DNA of 64,000 bases, taken from positions 186,001 to 250,000 of the forward strand of contig NZ_NWSX01000007.1 in assembly GCF_002531825.1 (NCBI RefSeq), written 5' to 3'. The DNA comes from Rhizobium sp. J15 (lineage in GTDB: Bacteria > Pseudomonadota > Alphaproteobacteria > Rhizobiales > Rhizobiaceae). The position numbers and the translations under genes are program-made. Numbering within the stretch: the stretch's first letter is position 1; every line of letters starts with the position of its first letter. The notes beneath the pieces are model-generated. The model did no database searches. It was not told the origin of the DNA and was given only the letters and a program-made list of their open reading frames with translations. Of the stretch, positions 56,166-64,000 are shown piece by piece.

Positions 56166-57920
56166 TCAGTTCGTCTGCTTCGCGCCGAGAGCAAAGGTGT
56201 CGGCGAGCACATGATAGATGTCGCTCTGTTCCATGTAGCCGCGGAAGCCTTCGGCGCCCGGACCGGCCGACTGCAGGACGACGTCGTCGACGGCGTGAAC
56301 GCCGGAATCGCCGGACTTCGGAATATTGCCCTGGACGAAGACGGCGCCGGGCACATCCTTGTACTGCTCGTTGGCGACATATTCCTTCTTTTCGTTCTGA
56401 ACAGCCGGAACGAACGGGCCTTCGAGCTTCGGACGGAAGGTCTCGTAGTGATCGGGGCCGTTATTGGCGTTCAGGAACAGGCGGCGGCTGACGTCGATCT
56501 TGTCGGGATAGCCGTCGCCGTTCTCGTCCTTGTAGTTCGGGAAGCCGGCTTCGGCATAGATCCCAACCTTTTCGCGCATTTCCGTGCCGGGTTTCTCATC
56601 GTCGACAGTGCCGATGATGGAAACGCCGTGCGTGTGGTCGCCGGTGACGACGATCAGCGTATCGGGATGGGCCTTCTGGAATTCGCGGGCGACGCCGATG
56701 GCCTTGTCGAATTCGATGGTATCGACGACCGCGCGGTCCCAATCGAGCGGATGGGACATCTTGTCGATCGAGGAGGCTTCGACCATCAGGAAGAAACCTT
56801 CGGGATTCTTCGAGAGGCGATCGAGCGCGACCTTGGTCATCTCGACGAGACCCGGCTGGTTCGGGAACTTCTCGACCGTGCCCTTCTTCAGGAATTCGCG
56901 GTCGAGCATGACGTCCATATTGCCGGTGTGGAATAGGCCGAGCAGATTGCCTTCAGCCGATGCATTGGCTGCGAGCTCGTTCTTGTCGGTCGCAAGCTTG
57001 TAGCCGGCCTCCTGGAACAGCTTGATGTAATCCTGATTGTCCTTGCGCTTGGAACCGGCGACCTCCTGGCCGAGGAAATAGGCCGAGCCGCCGCCAAGGA
57101 GAACTTCGGGCTTGACCTCGAGCAGCATGCCGACGATGTCGGCCTTGTCGTTGCGGTTGCGGGTGTGGGAAACGACCGCAGCCGGGGTGGCGTCCTCGAC
57201 TTCGGACGTTGCGACGATGCCGATCGACTTCTTGGTCGTGCGGCGAAGGGCTTCCGCGATGGTTTCGACACGCGGGTCATCGAGCGAGGACGGCGTGCGG
57301 TCCGCGTAAACGCCGAGCGCGTTGACGGCCGTCTTGTGGCCGGTCATGTAGGCCGACATGGTGTTGGCCGAATCCGTGGCGACGGCATTCGTCGAAGACG
57401 TGCCGACGAAAGCCATATGGTCGAGATCGTCCATGTTCAGGCGGCCATTCGCCTTCCCTTCGGTCATGCCCTTGGACATGATGCGGGCAGCGGTGCGGTG
57501 CGCAACGGAAAGCCCGTCGCCGAGCAGGAAGATGATGTTCTTGGCCTTCGGCTGGCTGGCGGTCTCGTAGACGTTCCAGGTAACGGATTTCGTTTCGTCA
57601 CCGGCAGCGACCTCGACCTTGTAGGCGCCGGGAGCCGAAATCTTCAGGCCGCGCAACAGAAGGGCGGAGCCGAGAGCCTTGTCTTCCTTGCCCTTTTCGA
57701 GCTCGACGAACTGCGCCTCGCTTCCGAGAATGGTCTTGTAGTCCTGGCCGTTGACCGTAATCTTCACGTCTTCGGGCTTGACCTGCTTGTTGAGCTCGAC
57801 CTTGAAGTCGAACGGCGAACCGACAAGAATCGTCGCGCGATCAAGCGGGTAGACCGTCGTCGCCTGAGCGGCGCCAGCGAGAATGGTGGTGGCCGCAAAG
57901 GCGGCGAGAAGCATACGCAT
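56166..57920 (-). CDS. Alkaline phosphatase (PhoA type)
   Basis: Periplasmic phosphomonoesterase of 584 residues. A signal peptide (1-20, cleavage after AQA) is followed by an Ig-like extra domain to about residue 120. The nucleophile Ser184 is in ATDSANTMSAYMTGHK; metal ligands are GDG near 134-136, VTGDHTHG with a His pair and EASSIDKMSH. Longer than E. coli PhoA (471 aa), mainly by the N-terminal domain. A Pho box lies upstream. It precedes the DUF3299 transporter genes in the same direction. Confidence 0.92.
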   Translation of the reverse strand: MRMLLAAFAATTILAGAAQATTVYPLDRATILVGSPFDFKVELNKQVKPEDVKITVNGQDYKTILGSEAQFVELEKGKEDKALGSALLLRGLKISAPGAYKVEVAAGDETKSVTWNVYETASQPKAKNIIFLLGDGLSVAHRTAARIMSKGMTEGKANGRLNMDDLDHMAFVGTSSTNAVATDSANTMSAYMTGHKTAVNALGVYADRTPSSLDDPRVETIAEALRRTTKKSIGIVATSEVEDATPAAVVSHTRNRNDKADIVGMLLEVKPEVLLGGGSAYFLGQEVAGSKRKDNQDYIKLFQEAGYKLATDKNELAANASAEGNLLGLFHTGNMDVMLDREFLKKGTVEKFPNQPGLVEMTKVALDRLSKNPEGFFLMVEASSIDKMSHPLDWDRAVVDTIEFDKAIGVAREFQKAHPDTLIVVTGDHTHGVSIIGTVDDEKPGTEMREKVGIYAEAGFPNYKDENGDGYPDKIDVSRRLFLNANNGPDHYETFRPKLEGPFVPAVQNEKKEYVANEQYKDVPGAVFVQGNIPKSGDSGVHAVDDVVLQSAGPGAEGFRGYMEQSDIYHVLADTFALGAKQTN

Positions 57921-57978
57921 GGAAAACCCCCGTTTTCGTTGCAGATATTAACAACCGGGTCGGGATTACCCCCGGGTG

Positions 57979-57996
57979 ATGACAGCGGCATGACAA
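57979..57996 (-). promoter_or_regulatory. Pho box before the alkaline phosphatase gene
   Basis: On the minus strand TTGTCAT-GCCG-CTGTCAT: two direct half-sites (6/7 and 7/7 to CTGTCAT) spaced by four bases, the PhoB-binding consensus. It lies 59 bases from the ATG. Confidence 0.8.
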
Positions 57997-58101
57997 AGGC
58001 GCCGCAGGACGGCACCACCCCTTCCGCTTGGAAGCTGTCGCCGCAAAAACCTTGACTCCTGTGGAAAACCTTCTAAGAGCAACAGCGGAAAAGGAATCTC
58101 C

Positions 58102-58221
58102 ATGGTTCACGACGAACACGCCATTGCCGAATGCAATGACCGGGCACGGGTTGCCGGGGTGGAAATTGCCGTTCCGGTTTCTTCCAAAACCAAGGCCAAA
58201 ACGACGACGAAAACCGTCTGA
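58102..58221 (+). CDS. Possible small protein, 39 aa
   Basis: The ATG at 58102 follows AAGGAATCTCC. The product begins MVHDEHAIAECNDRARVAG and ends with a basic, threonine-rich tail (KTKAKTTTKTV). No family is recognised; it may be a short regulatory protein or an untranslated leader frame. It lies upstream of asd in the same direction. Confidence 0.4.
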   Translation: MVHDEHAIAECNDRARVAGVEIAVPVSSKTKAKTTTKTV

Positions 58222-58332
58222 CGTCTCTGGCCTGCCGCTCTCTCCCCGGCTCGGCTGGGGATCAGGAAGACGCGATTATTCGCGCCTTTCCCCTCACCGG
58301 ACAGAGGAGAGAAGAGAAAGAGAGCTTGAGAA

Positions 58333-59367
58333 ATGGGTTTCAAAGTAGCAATTGCGGGAGCGACCGGAAATGTCGGCCGGGAGATGCTCAACATCCTCTC
58401 CGAAAGAGGCTTCCCCGCCGATGAGGTCGTGGCGCTCGCCTCGGCGCGTTCGCAGGGCACCGAAGTTTCCTATGGAGACCGGACGCTGAAGGTCTCCAAC
58501 CTGGAGAATTACGATTTCTCCGATACCGACATCTGCCTGATGTCGGCCGGCGGTGAAGTCTCCAAGAAGTTTTCGCCGAAGATCGGTCAGCAGGGCTGCG
58601 TCGTCATCGACAACTCCTCGGCCTGGCGCTACGACGCCGACGTGCCGCTGATCGTGCCGGAAGTGAACCCGGACGCCGTCACGCAGTTCACCAAGCGCAA
58701 CATCATCGCCAATCCGAATTGCTCGACCGCCCAGCTGGTGGTGGCTCTGAAGCCGCTGCACGACTTCGCCAAGATCAAGCGCGTCGTCGTTTCGACCTAC
58801 CAGTCGGTCTCCGGCGCCGGCAAGGACGGCATGGACGAGCTCTTCAACCAGACGCGCGCCGTTTTCGTCGCCGATCCGATCGAGAACAAGAAGTTCACCA
58901 AGCGTATCGCCTTCAACGTCATTCCGCACATCGATAGCTTCATGGAAGACGGCTACACCAAGGAAGAGTGGAAGGTGCTGGCCGAGACGAAGAAGATGCT
59001 CGACCCGAAGATCAAGGTGACCTGCACGGCCGTGCGCGTGCCCGTCTTCATCGGCCATTCGGAATCGGTCAACATCGAGTTCGAAAACGAGATCACCGCC
59101 GACCAGGCCCGCGATATCCTGCGCGACGCACCCGGCTGCCTCGTCATCGACAAGCGCGAGAACGGCGGCTACATCACGCCTTATGAATCCGCCGGCGAAG
59201 ACGCGACCTACATCTCGCGCATCCGCGAGGATGCGACGGTCGAAAACGGCCTCAATATGTGGGTGGTCTCCGACAACCTGCGCAAGGGCGCGGCGCTGAA
59301 CGCCATTCAGATCGCCGAGCTGCTCGTCAATCGCGGCCTCGTCAAGCCGCGCAAGCAAGCCGCCTGA
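58333..59367 (+). CDS. asd: Aspartate-semialdehyde dehydrogenase
   Basis: Reduces aspartyl phosphate to the semialdehyde, the branch point to lysine/diaminopimelate, methionine and threonine. The 344-residue protein has NADP motif GATGNVGREML, the catalytic Cys130 in NPNCSTAQL and YQSVSGAGKDGMDEL. Ends NRGLVKPRKQAA. The ATG at 58333 follows GAAAGAGAGCTTGAGAA. A terminator follows. Confidence 0.97.
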   Translation: MGFKVAIAGATGNVGREMLNILSERGFPADEVVALASARSQGTEVSYGDRTLKVSNLENYDFSDTDICLMSAGGEVSKKFSPKIGQQGCVVIDNSSAWRYDADVPLIVPEVNPDAVTQFTKRNIIANPNCSTAQLVVALKPLHDFAKIKRVVVSTYQSVSGAGKDGMDELFNQTRAVFVADPIENKKFTKRIAFNVIPHIDSFMEDGYTKEEWKVLAETKKMLDPKIKVTCTAVRVPVFIGHSESVNIEFENEITADQARDILRDAPGCLVIDKRENGGYITPYESAGEDATYISRIREDATVENGLNMWVVSDNLRKGAALNAIQIAELLVNRGLVKPRKQAA

Positions 59368-59392
59368 TACCAATTGTAAACCATAACGTGCT

Positions 59393-59419
59393 AAAGCCCT
59401 GCTCCAGGAGCGGGGCTTT
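59393..59419 (+). terminator. Terminator of asd
   Basis: Twelve-pair stem AAAGCCCTGCTC/GAGCGGGGCTTT (one G-T), loop CAG. It ends TTTCC, 25 bases after the stop. Confidence 0.7.
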
Positions 59420-59532
59420 CCGGCAGATACGGCCATGCAAAGCGCTCGCCAAAAGGTGATCGTGACAAAATCGCTGATGGCTGGCATTCTCTTGCCGGCC
59501 AAAAGCTATGCAGATCGAGAGCGGGGTTCTCA

Positions 59533-60357
59533 ATGCGCATGACAAAATTCTTTCTGGCGGCCGCCACGGCAATGGGCGTCCTCCACGCGATACCTGCGTT
59601 CGCGCAGGGCGCGCAATGTGGCAATACCGGCGCCGGCTTCGATGCCTGGGTCAGCGATTTCAAGCAGACGGCGGCGGCCAATGGCGTCAGCCAGTCGGTC
59701 CTCAATCGCGCCTTCGCCAATGTCAATTACAACAAGCCGACGATCGCCGCCGACCGTGGCCAGAAAAGCTTCAAGCTGTCCTTCGACGCCTTCATGAAGA
59801 AGCGCGGAGGTGCCGCCATCATCTCCCGCGGCCGCAGCATGCGGGCCGCCAACCAGGCCCTGTTCGCCTCCATCGAGCGCCGTTTCGGCGTTCCGGCCGG
59901 CCCCCTGATTGCGATCTGGGGCATGGAAACCGGCTTTGGCAGCTATATGGGCAATCAGCATACGCTGTCGGCTGTTTCGACGCTCGCTTACGACTGCCGC
60001 CGGTCGGAATATTTCACCGATCAGCTCTATGCTGCGCTCCAGCTCGTCTCCGAGGGTTATCTGAGCCCGCAGGCGAGAGGCGCTGCCCATGGTGAAATCG
60101 GCCAGACGCAGTTCCTGCCGCGCAACGTCGTCCGCTTCGGCGCCGACGGCGATGGCGACGGCCGCGTCGACATGGTCGGTTCCCGCGCCGATGCGCTCGC
60201 CTCGACGGCGAATTTCCTGAAGGGCCATGGCTGGCGCCCCGGCGCCGGCTATCAGCCGGGAGAACCGAACTTCGCTGCCATCCAGGGCTGGAACGCAGCC
60301 AGCGTCTACCAGCAGGCGATCGCCTATATCGGCGAGCAGATCGACGCCGGCAGATAA
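59533..60357 (+). CDS. Lytic murein transglycosylase (MltB-like, GH103)
   Basis: Cleaves peptidoglycan glycosidic bonds to form 1,6-anhydro ends. The 274-residue product has a signal peptide ending PAFAQG (about 1-25) and no lipobox, so it is soluble periplasmic. The catalytic Glu132 is in WGMETGFGSYMGN. HGEIGQTQFLPRNVVRFG and HGWRPGAGYQP are family boxes. The ATG at 59533 is in a GAGCGGGGTTCTCA context. Confidence 0.9.
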   Translation: MRMTKFFLAAATAMGVLHAIPAFAQGAQCGNTGAGFDAWVSDFKQTAAANGVSQSVLNRAFANVNYNKPTIAADRGQKSFKLSFDAFMKKRGGAAIISRGRSMRAANQALFASIERRFGVPAGPLIAIWGMETGFGSYMGNQHTLSAVSTLAYDCRRSEYFTDQLYAALQLVSEGYLSPQARGAAHGEIGQTQFLPRNVVRFGADGDGDGRVDMVGSRADALASTANFLKGHGWRPGAGYQPGEPNFAAIQGWNAASVYQQAIAYIGEQIDAGR

Positions 60358-60382
60358 GCCTTCACCGATAACGACAATCTGA

Positions 60383-60405
60383 AACGCCGCTGCAACAGCG
60401 GCGTT
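60383..60405. terminator. Bidirectional terminator between the transglycosylase and the GGDEF gene
   Basis: Perfect ten-base-pair stem AACGCCGCTG/CAGCGGCGTT, loop CAA, then TTTC on the plus strand. It lies between the two convergent genes; the opposite strand reads on into TTTCAG, so it may serve both. Confidence 0.7.
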
Positions 60406-60407
60406 TT

Positions 60408-62021
60408 TCATATGCGGGAATCGAAGCCGCCGGCGGATGCCGCCTTGCGCCGCTCTTCCGGCGCCGGCATGGTCGGCCCCGAAACGACGCAGTTGCGGCC
60501 GGAAGCCTTGGCGGCGTAAAGCGCCAGGTCGGCACGTTTGACCAGATCCTCGAAGTTCCGGTTGAAGCCTTCGTTTGCCCGGCCGACGCAGCCGAAACTC
60601 GCCGTGACCTTCAGACGATCGCCGTTCGCCAGAGGGATTTCCGCCGCTTCGATCGCCAGCCGCACGCGTTCGGCAACCCTTGCCGCATCATCGGGTGTCG
60701 AATCCGGCAGCAAAGCCAGGAACTCCTCGCCGCCATGGCGCACCAGGAGATCGAAGGAACGGAAATTCTCTCGCGCCACACTCGCGACATGCCGCAAGAC
60801 GGCATCGCCGGCGTCATGGCCGTGAACGTCGTTGATCTTCTTGAAATGATCGAGGTCGAAGAGCACGACCGAGATCCAGCGCGACCCATGTTCCGCCTGG
60901 GTGAGAAGCGCCGATGCGGCGACCTCGAAACCGCGCCTGTTGTAAAGCCCGGTCAGAAGGTCGGTCTGGGCGGCGTTGCGCAGCTCGCCCACCAGCGTCT
61001 CACGATCGCGCGTCAGCCGGTCGATCAGCCGCAAGCCCCTTGCCGCCAATACCATCACCAGGGTGGCGAGAATGAGCAGGCCGGCGCACAGCGACAGGAT
61101 CAGCGTCAGGTGAATGTGAGCTCGCGTCGAAAGGCCTTCGCCGGTCTCGTGGATATCGTTGGCGGCCTCGACGATCTTCTGCTGCAGGAAGGCCATGCGC
61201 TCGTTCTGCGCCGCGGTCCAGATGTCGCGCACCTCGCGCGTCGGCCGCGATCCGGCGAGAATGGAATCGGTGATCGCGTTGGCCTTCACCTGGCTGCTGC
61301 GGCCGAGATAGGCAACGATGTCGCGTACGGTCGAGTTCGAGGAATGGAAGACCATATGGTCCATTCCGTCGCCGAGCATGACCTTGCCCTGCACGAAAAG
61401 TTCAATCGGAAATCTGGCGGAGGAGCTCTGGTCGAGATAGCGGGTGCCGACGACGGTGATCAGCCTTTCGCCGTAATAGGTCAGCAGGATGCCCATCAGC
61501 TGATTGGATTTCTCCAATAGCACCGGATCACTGATCAGCGGCGAGAGCGCATCGACGACGGCAAGCTGCTTCTGGGCCGCATACCAATAGATATAGCCGG
61601 GATCGCTATTGATATAACGGCCTTGGTCGACGGCGCTTCGCGCCGCCACGATGCGGCTGTAGGCAAGGTTGAGAGCCGACAGTTCGTCCACGAGCCCCTC
61701 GTCCAGCATATCGCGGGAGGGCAGGCTGGCGTAGAAGGCGCGGCGTTCGTGATCGAGCATCGCCCGGCTCCGCTGCATATCCGCCGCCGCCGGTTCGCTG
61801 GGGTGCGCGATGTAGCGGCGGGTGGCGCCGATTTCAGTCAGGATCTCCGTGGCCGCGATAGACCCGCCGCGGGCAAGCACATCGGCGAACTGCCGATCCT
61901 TCTCGAGATCCCAATATTCCTTGATCGAAGACCGCAGGAGGATGACGCCTTCAATGACCATGAAGACGAAAGGCAGCATGATCGCGGCCAGAATAACCTT
62001 TTTGATGGTTTCGAACTTCAT
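60408..62021 (-). CDS. Membrane-bound diguanylate cyclase (GGDEF) with intact inhibitory site
   Basis: Makes cyclic di-GMP. The 537-residue protein has helix 1 (about 8-30), a large periplasmic sensor-like region, helix 2 (303-327) and a C-terminal GGDEF domain. The active-site motif is GGEEF (430-434), and the RxxD inhibitory site RSFD (421-424) lies five residues before it. DLLTGLYNRRGFE and FDLDHFKKINDVHGHDAGD are standard. There is no HAMP or EAL domain. The ATG at 62021 is preferred over a TTG two codons earlier. The sensor ligand is unknown. Confidence 0.92.
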   Translation of the reverse strand: MKFETIKKVILAAIMLPFVFMVIEGVILLRSSIKEYWDLEKDRQFADVLARGGSIAATEILTEIGATRRYIAHPSEPAAADMQRSRAMLDHERRAFYASLPSRDMLDEGLVDELSALNLAYSRIVAARSAVDQGRYINSDPGYIYWYAAQKQLAVVDALSPLISDPVLLEKSNQLMGILLTYYGERLITVVGTRYLDQSSSARFPIELFVQGKVMLGDGMDHMVFHSSNSTVRDIVAYLGRSSQVKANAITDSILAGSRPTREVRDIWTAAQNERMAFLQQKIVEAANDIHETGEGLSTRAHIHLTLILSLCAGLLILATLVMVLAARGLRLIDRLTRDRETLVGELRNAAQTDLLTGLYNRRGFEVAASALLTQAEHGSRWISVVLFDLDHFKKINDVHGHDAGDAVLRHVASVARENFRSFDLLVRHGGEEFLALLPDSTPDDAARVAERVRLAIEAAEIPLANGDRLKVTASFGCVGRANEGFNRNFEDLVKRADLALYAAKASGRNCVVSGPTMPAPEERRKAASAGGFDSRI

Positions 62022-62117
62022 TGCCAATCGCCACGGTGATCAAAATGTCGGTCGTGCGCGACCAATCGACGGCGATCTTATCAATAATTCTTAAAAAACT
62101 GATAAAGCGGCGCGTCC

Positions 62118-62759
62118 CTAGATTTCGGGACGAATGAAGTCGCGCGTTTCGGCGTCCATGACCCAGAGTTCCCCGGTCGAAATATCGAACCAGGCGCCGT
62201 GAAGATGCATTTGTCCTGCTTCCTCGAGCGCCTTGATTTCAGGGAAAGTCCTGAGATTGTTGATGGAGTTGCGGATGGAGACACGCTCGAGCGCGGTCTG
62301 CCGCTCGGCAGCCGTCATCACGTCGTTGCTCTGGATCTGCTCGGCGGCAGGTTTGACCAGCGACATCCAGCGGCCGATGAAATCGCCGGGCGACAGCGGC
62401 TCGGCATTCGGATCCAGGGCTGCGCGGATGCCGCCGCAGCGTCCGTGGCCCATGACCACGATGTCCGAGACCTTCAGCGCCTGCACGGCGAATTCAAGCG
62501 CAGCCGACGTCGAGTGGAAATGACCATCCGGCTCGTAAGGCGGCACCATGTTGGCGACGTTGCGGATGACGAAGAGTTCGCCCGGGCCGGCATCGAAGAT
62601 CAGCTCCGGCGCCGCTCGCGAGTCCGAACAGGCAATGACCAGGGTACTCGGACTCTGGCCGTTTTCGGCAAGCTGCCGATACCTGTCGCGGGCATCGGCA
62701 TAACGCCCGTTCATAAAGTTGCGATAGCCGTCCAGAAGGGGTGTTGGAAAACGCTGCAT
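62118..62759 (-). CDS. Beta-class carbonic anhydrase
   Basis: Interconverts CO2 and bicarbonate. The 213-residue protein has zinc ligands Cys44 (ACSDSRAAPEL), His105 and Cys108 (MGHGRCGGI), with Asp46-Arg48 in place. The ATG at 62759 (MQRFPTPLLDGYRNFM) is preferred over a longer frame. It is upstream of the GGDEF gene and downstream of pdxY on the same strand. Confidence 0.94.
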   Translation of the reverse strand: MQRFPTPLLDGYRNFMNGRYADARDRYRQLAENGQSPSTLVIACSDSRAAPELIFDAGPGELFVIRNVANMVPPYEPDGHFHSTSAALEFAVQALKVSDIVVMGHGRCGGIRAALDPNAEPLSPGDFIGRWMSLVKPAAEQIQSNDVMTAAERQTALERVSIRNSINNLRTFPEIKALEEAGQMHLHGAWFDISTGELWVMDAETRDFIRPEI

Positions 62760-62831
62760 GTCTTCTGGATTAGCGCGCGCCGAAGACAAGATCAACTGCT
62801 GCACCGCAAAATGAGTGCATCGGCAAATGCG

Positions 62832-63707
62832 TCATTTTTTCCGCCGCTGCGCCGGGTGCACGAGCCGGCGCATCTGCACCATCGCCATCGGCGTCGAAAG
62901 ACTGGATGCATCGCTTGCCAGCATCAACTCGTTGCTGCCGCGCTTGACGGCACGCGCAAGCACCTCGAAGACGCTGGCGGTGGCAAGCTGCAGCGCCTTT
63001 TCGTCTTCCAGACCGGACAGCAGGCGCGACAGGAAGACGGCGGCAAGCAGATCGCCGAGACCGTTCGGCGGGTTTTCGACGACGCGATGCTCGGCGAGAA
63101 GCGCGTGGCGGCCCGAGAGATAGAGATTGCCGGTGCCGCCGGACATCATCGGCACGGCCGACGTGACGAGCATGCGCGACGGTCCGAGCGCCAGCGCCGC
63201 CTCCATGATCGCGCTGTTGTCTTCGAGGGCCGCCCCCGAAAGCCATGCGAGCTCGTAGCGGTTCGGCGTGGCGAGCGAGGCAAGCGGGATCAGATGGTCG
63301 CGAATGGCCTCTGCCGTCGCCTCCGGCACATAAAGGCCCCCGAGATCGCCCATGACGGGATCGCAGACATAAATGAGCTCGGGATTGTCTTGCCTGAGCG
63401 CACCGATCAGCCGGGCGACGGAACGCGCCTGGGCGGCATTGCCGAAATAGCCTGACAGCACCGCCTTGACCTCACCGATCCACGGCGCGCGGATCAGATC
63501 ATCGATCGCCGCGTCAAAATCCGCTTCCGCAAATGTCAGCCGCGTCGCGCGGCCGTGGCCCGGGTGCCAGGGCAGCACGATCGTCGGCAATGCCCAGACC
63601 GGGTGACCGAGCGTCTCCAGCGCGAAGACGGCGGCGCGGTTTCCGACCGAGCCGCGCACCACATGGCTGGAGATGACGATGACCGCGCCTGCTGCATTTT
63701 CCGACAT
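62832..63707 (-). CDS. pdxY: Pyridoxal kinase PdxY
   Basis: Phosphorylates pyridoxal in B6 salvage. The 291-residue ribokinase-fold protein has ISSHVVRGSVGNRAAVFALE at its N-terminus, VCDPVMGD in the middle and the catalytic Asp near NPPNGLGDLLAAVFL. A C-terminal tail of basic residues (RRLVHPAQRRKK) is slightly extended. The ATG at 63707 starts MSENAAGAVIVI. Same strand as the carbonic anhydrase gene, 72 bases apart. Confidence 0.93.
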   Translation of the reverse strand: MSENAAGAVIVISSHVVRGSVGNRAAVFALETLGHPVWALPTIVLPWHPGHGRATRLTFAEADFDAAIDDLIRAPWIGEVKAVLSGYFGNAAQARSVARLIGALRQDNPELIYVCDPVMGDLGGLYVPEATAEAIRDHLIPLASLATPNRYELAWLSGAALEDNSAIMEAALALGPSRMLVTSAVPMMSGGTGNLYLSGRHALLAEHRVVENPPNGLGDLLAAVFLSRLLSGLEDEKALQLATASVFEVLARAVKRGSNELMLASDASSLSTPMAMVQMRRLVHPAQRRKK

Positions 63708-63940
63708 GATATCAAGGTCCGAATGATGATGGCGTTTGATGATCTTTTTGACGCCGCGCTGTCAACCATTCTTCACGCGAGCATGGAAATGTGCGGCGGA
63801 ACGAAAAAACGGAAAAGGGGCCTTCCCGTTCGTTTTGGCCACGAAAGCGGAAAAATCTCTAACAAATTCCCATTTTGAGCGTCAAAAAAGCATCAAAGCG
63901 ACCCTTCAGACCTCTATTTTAGAGATTTTTTCGGGGAATC

Positions 63941-63958
63941 TTCTGCTAGCTTGCAGAA
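63941..63958. promoter_or_regulatory. Dyad operator candidate before the truncated gene
   Basis: Six-base arms TTCTGC/GCAGAA around TAGCTT, 25 bases before the ATG at 63984. It could be a regulator site; no family is assigned. AT-rich sequence and a CTCTA/TAGAG dyad followed by TTTTTT lie 15-30 bases before it. Confidence 0.4.
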
Positions 63959-63983
63959 ATAAGTCCATTGCGGGAGGCGATTC

Positions 63984-64000
63984 ATGGCTGCCAGAAACAA
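63984..64000 (+). CDS. Start of a gene cut by the window edge
   Basis: GGGAGGCGATTC precedes ATG and codons for AARN and a partial next codon. The strong ribosome site supports a gene, but five complete codons do not allow identification. Confidence 0.6.

Overview
The window is chromosomal DNA of an alphaproteobacterium of the order Rhizobiales, most likely Rhizobium of the leguminosarum/etli group. This is inferred from the cyclic beta-1,2-glucan synthase start (ndvB), GC-rich coding with long antisense reading frames, Rhizobiales palindromic repeats (one with the RIME1 mosaic architecture), an alpha-r14-type sRNA, a GTTC-N7-GTTC SOS box and the gene order rplU-rpmA-obg-proB-proA-nadD. A near-perfect parS site just after leuB suggests that the segment lies in the origin-proximal part of the chromosome. 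There is no prophage, insertion sequence, CRISPR array or rRNA. It is mostly core genome with a few accessory genes.

Layout. 1-3.4 kb: the 5' part of ndvB (minus strand) and two very small genes. 3.5-10 kb: a minus-strand operon of an M19 dipeptidase and a Dpp/Opp-type peptide ABC transporter. 10.1-13.7 kb: a three-gene sugar ABC transporter, probably for myo-inositol, with an IolR-like operator upstream. 14-20.6 kb: DUF1993 gene, sulfatase/phosphonate monoester hydrolase, galE, ThuA-like protein, DUF2934, DUF6880 and a thioredoxin-fold protein. 20.6-28.2 kb: tRNA-Ser(CGA), rplU-rpmA, two acetyltransferases, an EEP-family hydrolase and obg-proB-proA-nadD. 28.2-31.8 kb: an alpha-r14-type sRNA with three anti-Shine-Dalgarno loops, modABC behind two Mo-box-like operators, and a single-domain modE. 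32-37.8 kb: rsfS, rlmH, an EnvC-like protein, ctpA, a divergent polysaccharide deacetylase and rppH, i.e. translation and cell-envelope housekeeping.

37.9-44.7 kb: bfr-bfd (iron storage and release) and the SOS mutagenesis cassette imuA-imuB-dnaE2 with its LexA box. 44.9-50.5 kb: small metallopeptidase, DUF1737, CoA ester lyase, a VOC protein, leuD, a RIME1-like element, a PLP-dependent dehydratase, leuB and parS. 50.6-58 kb: PAP2 phosphatase, an MHS-type MFS transporter with a 190-residue periplasmic insertion, and a MacB/FtsX-like ABC transporter with a histidine-rich loop and a DUF3299-like lipoyl-free partner, downstream of a PhoA-type alkaline phosphatase that has a Pho box. 58.1-64 kb: asd, an MltB-like lytic transglycosylase, a diguanylate cyclase, a beta-carbonic anhydrase, pdxY and the first codons of a further gene behind a dyad.

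The regulatory sites fit the genes they precede: Mo boxes before modA, a GGAA-N6-TTCC dyad before the inositol-type transporter, a Pho box before phoA and an SOS box before imuA. All functions are read from sequence motifs and remembered families; no database search was run.
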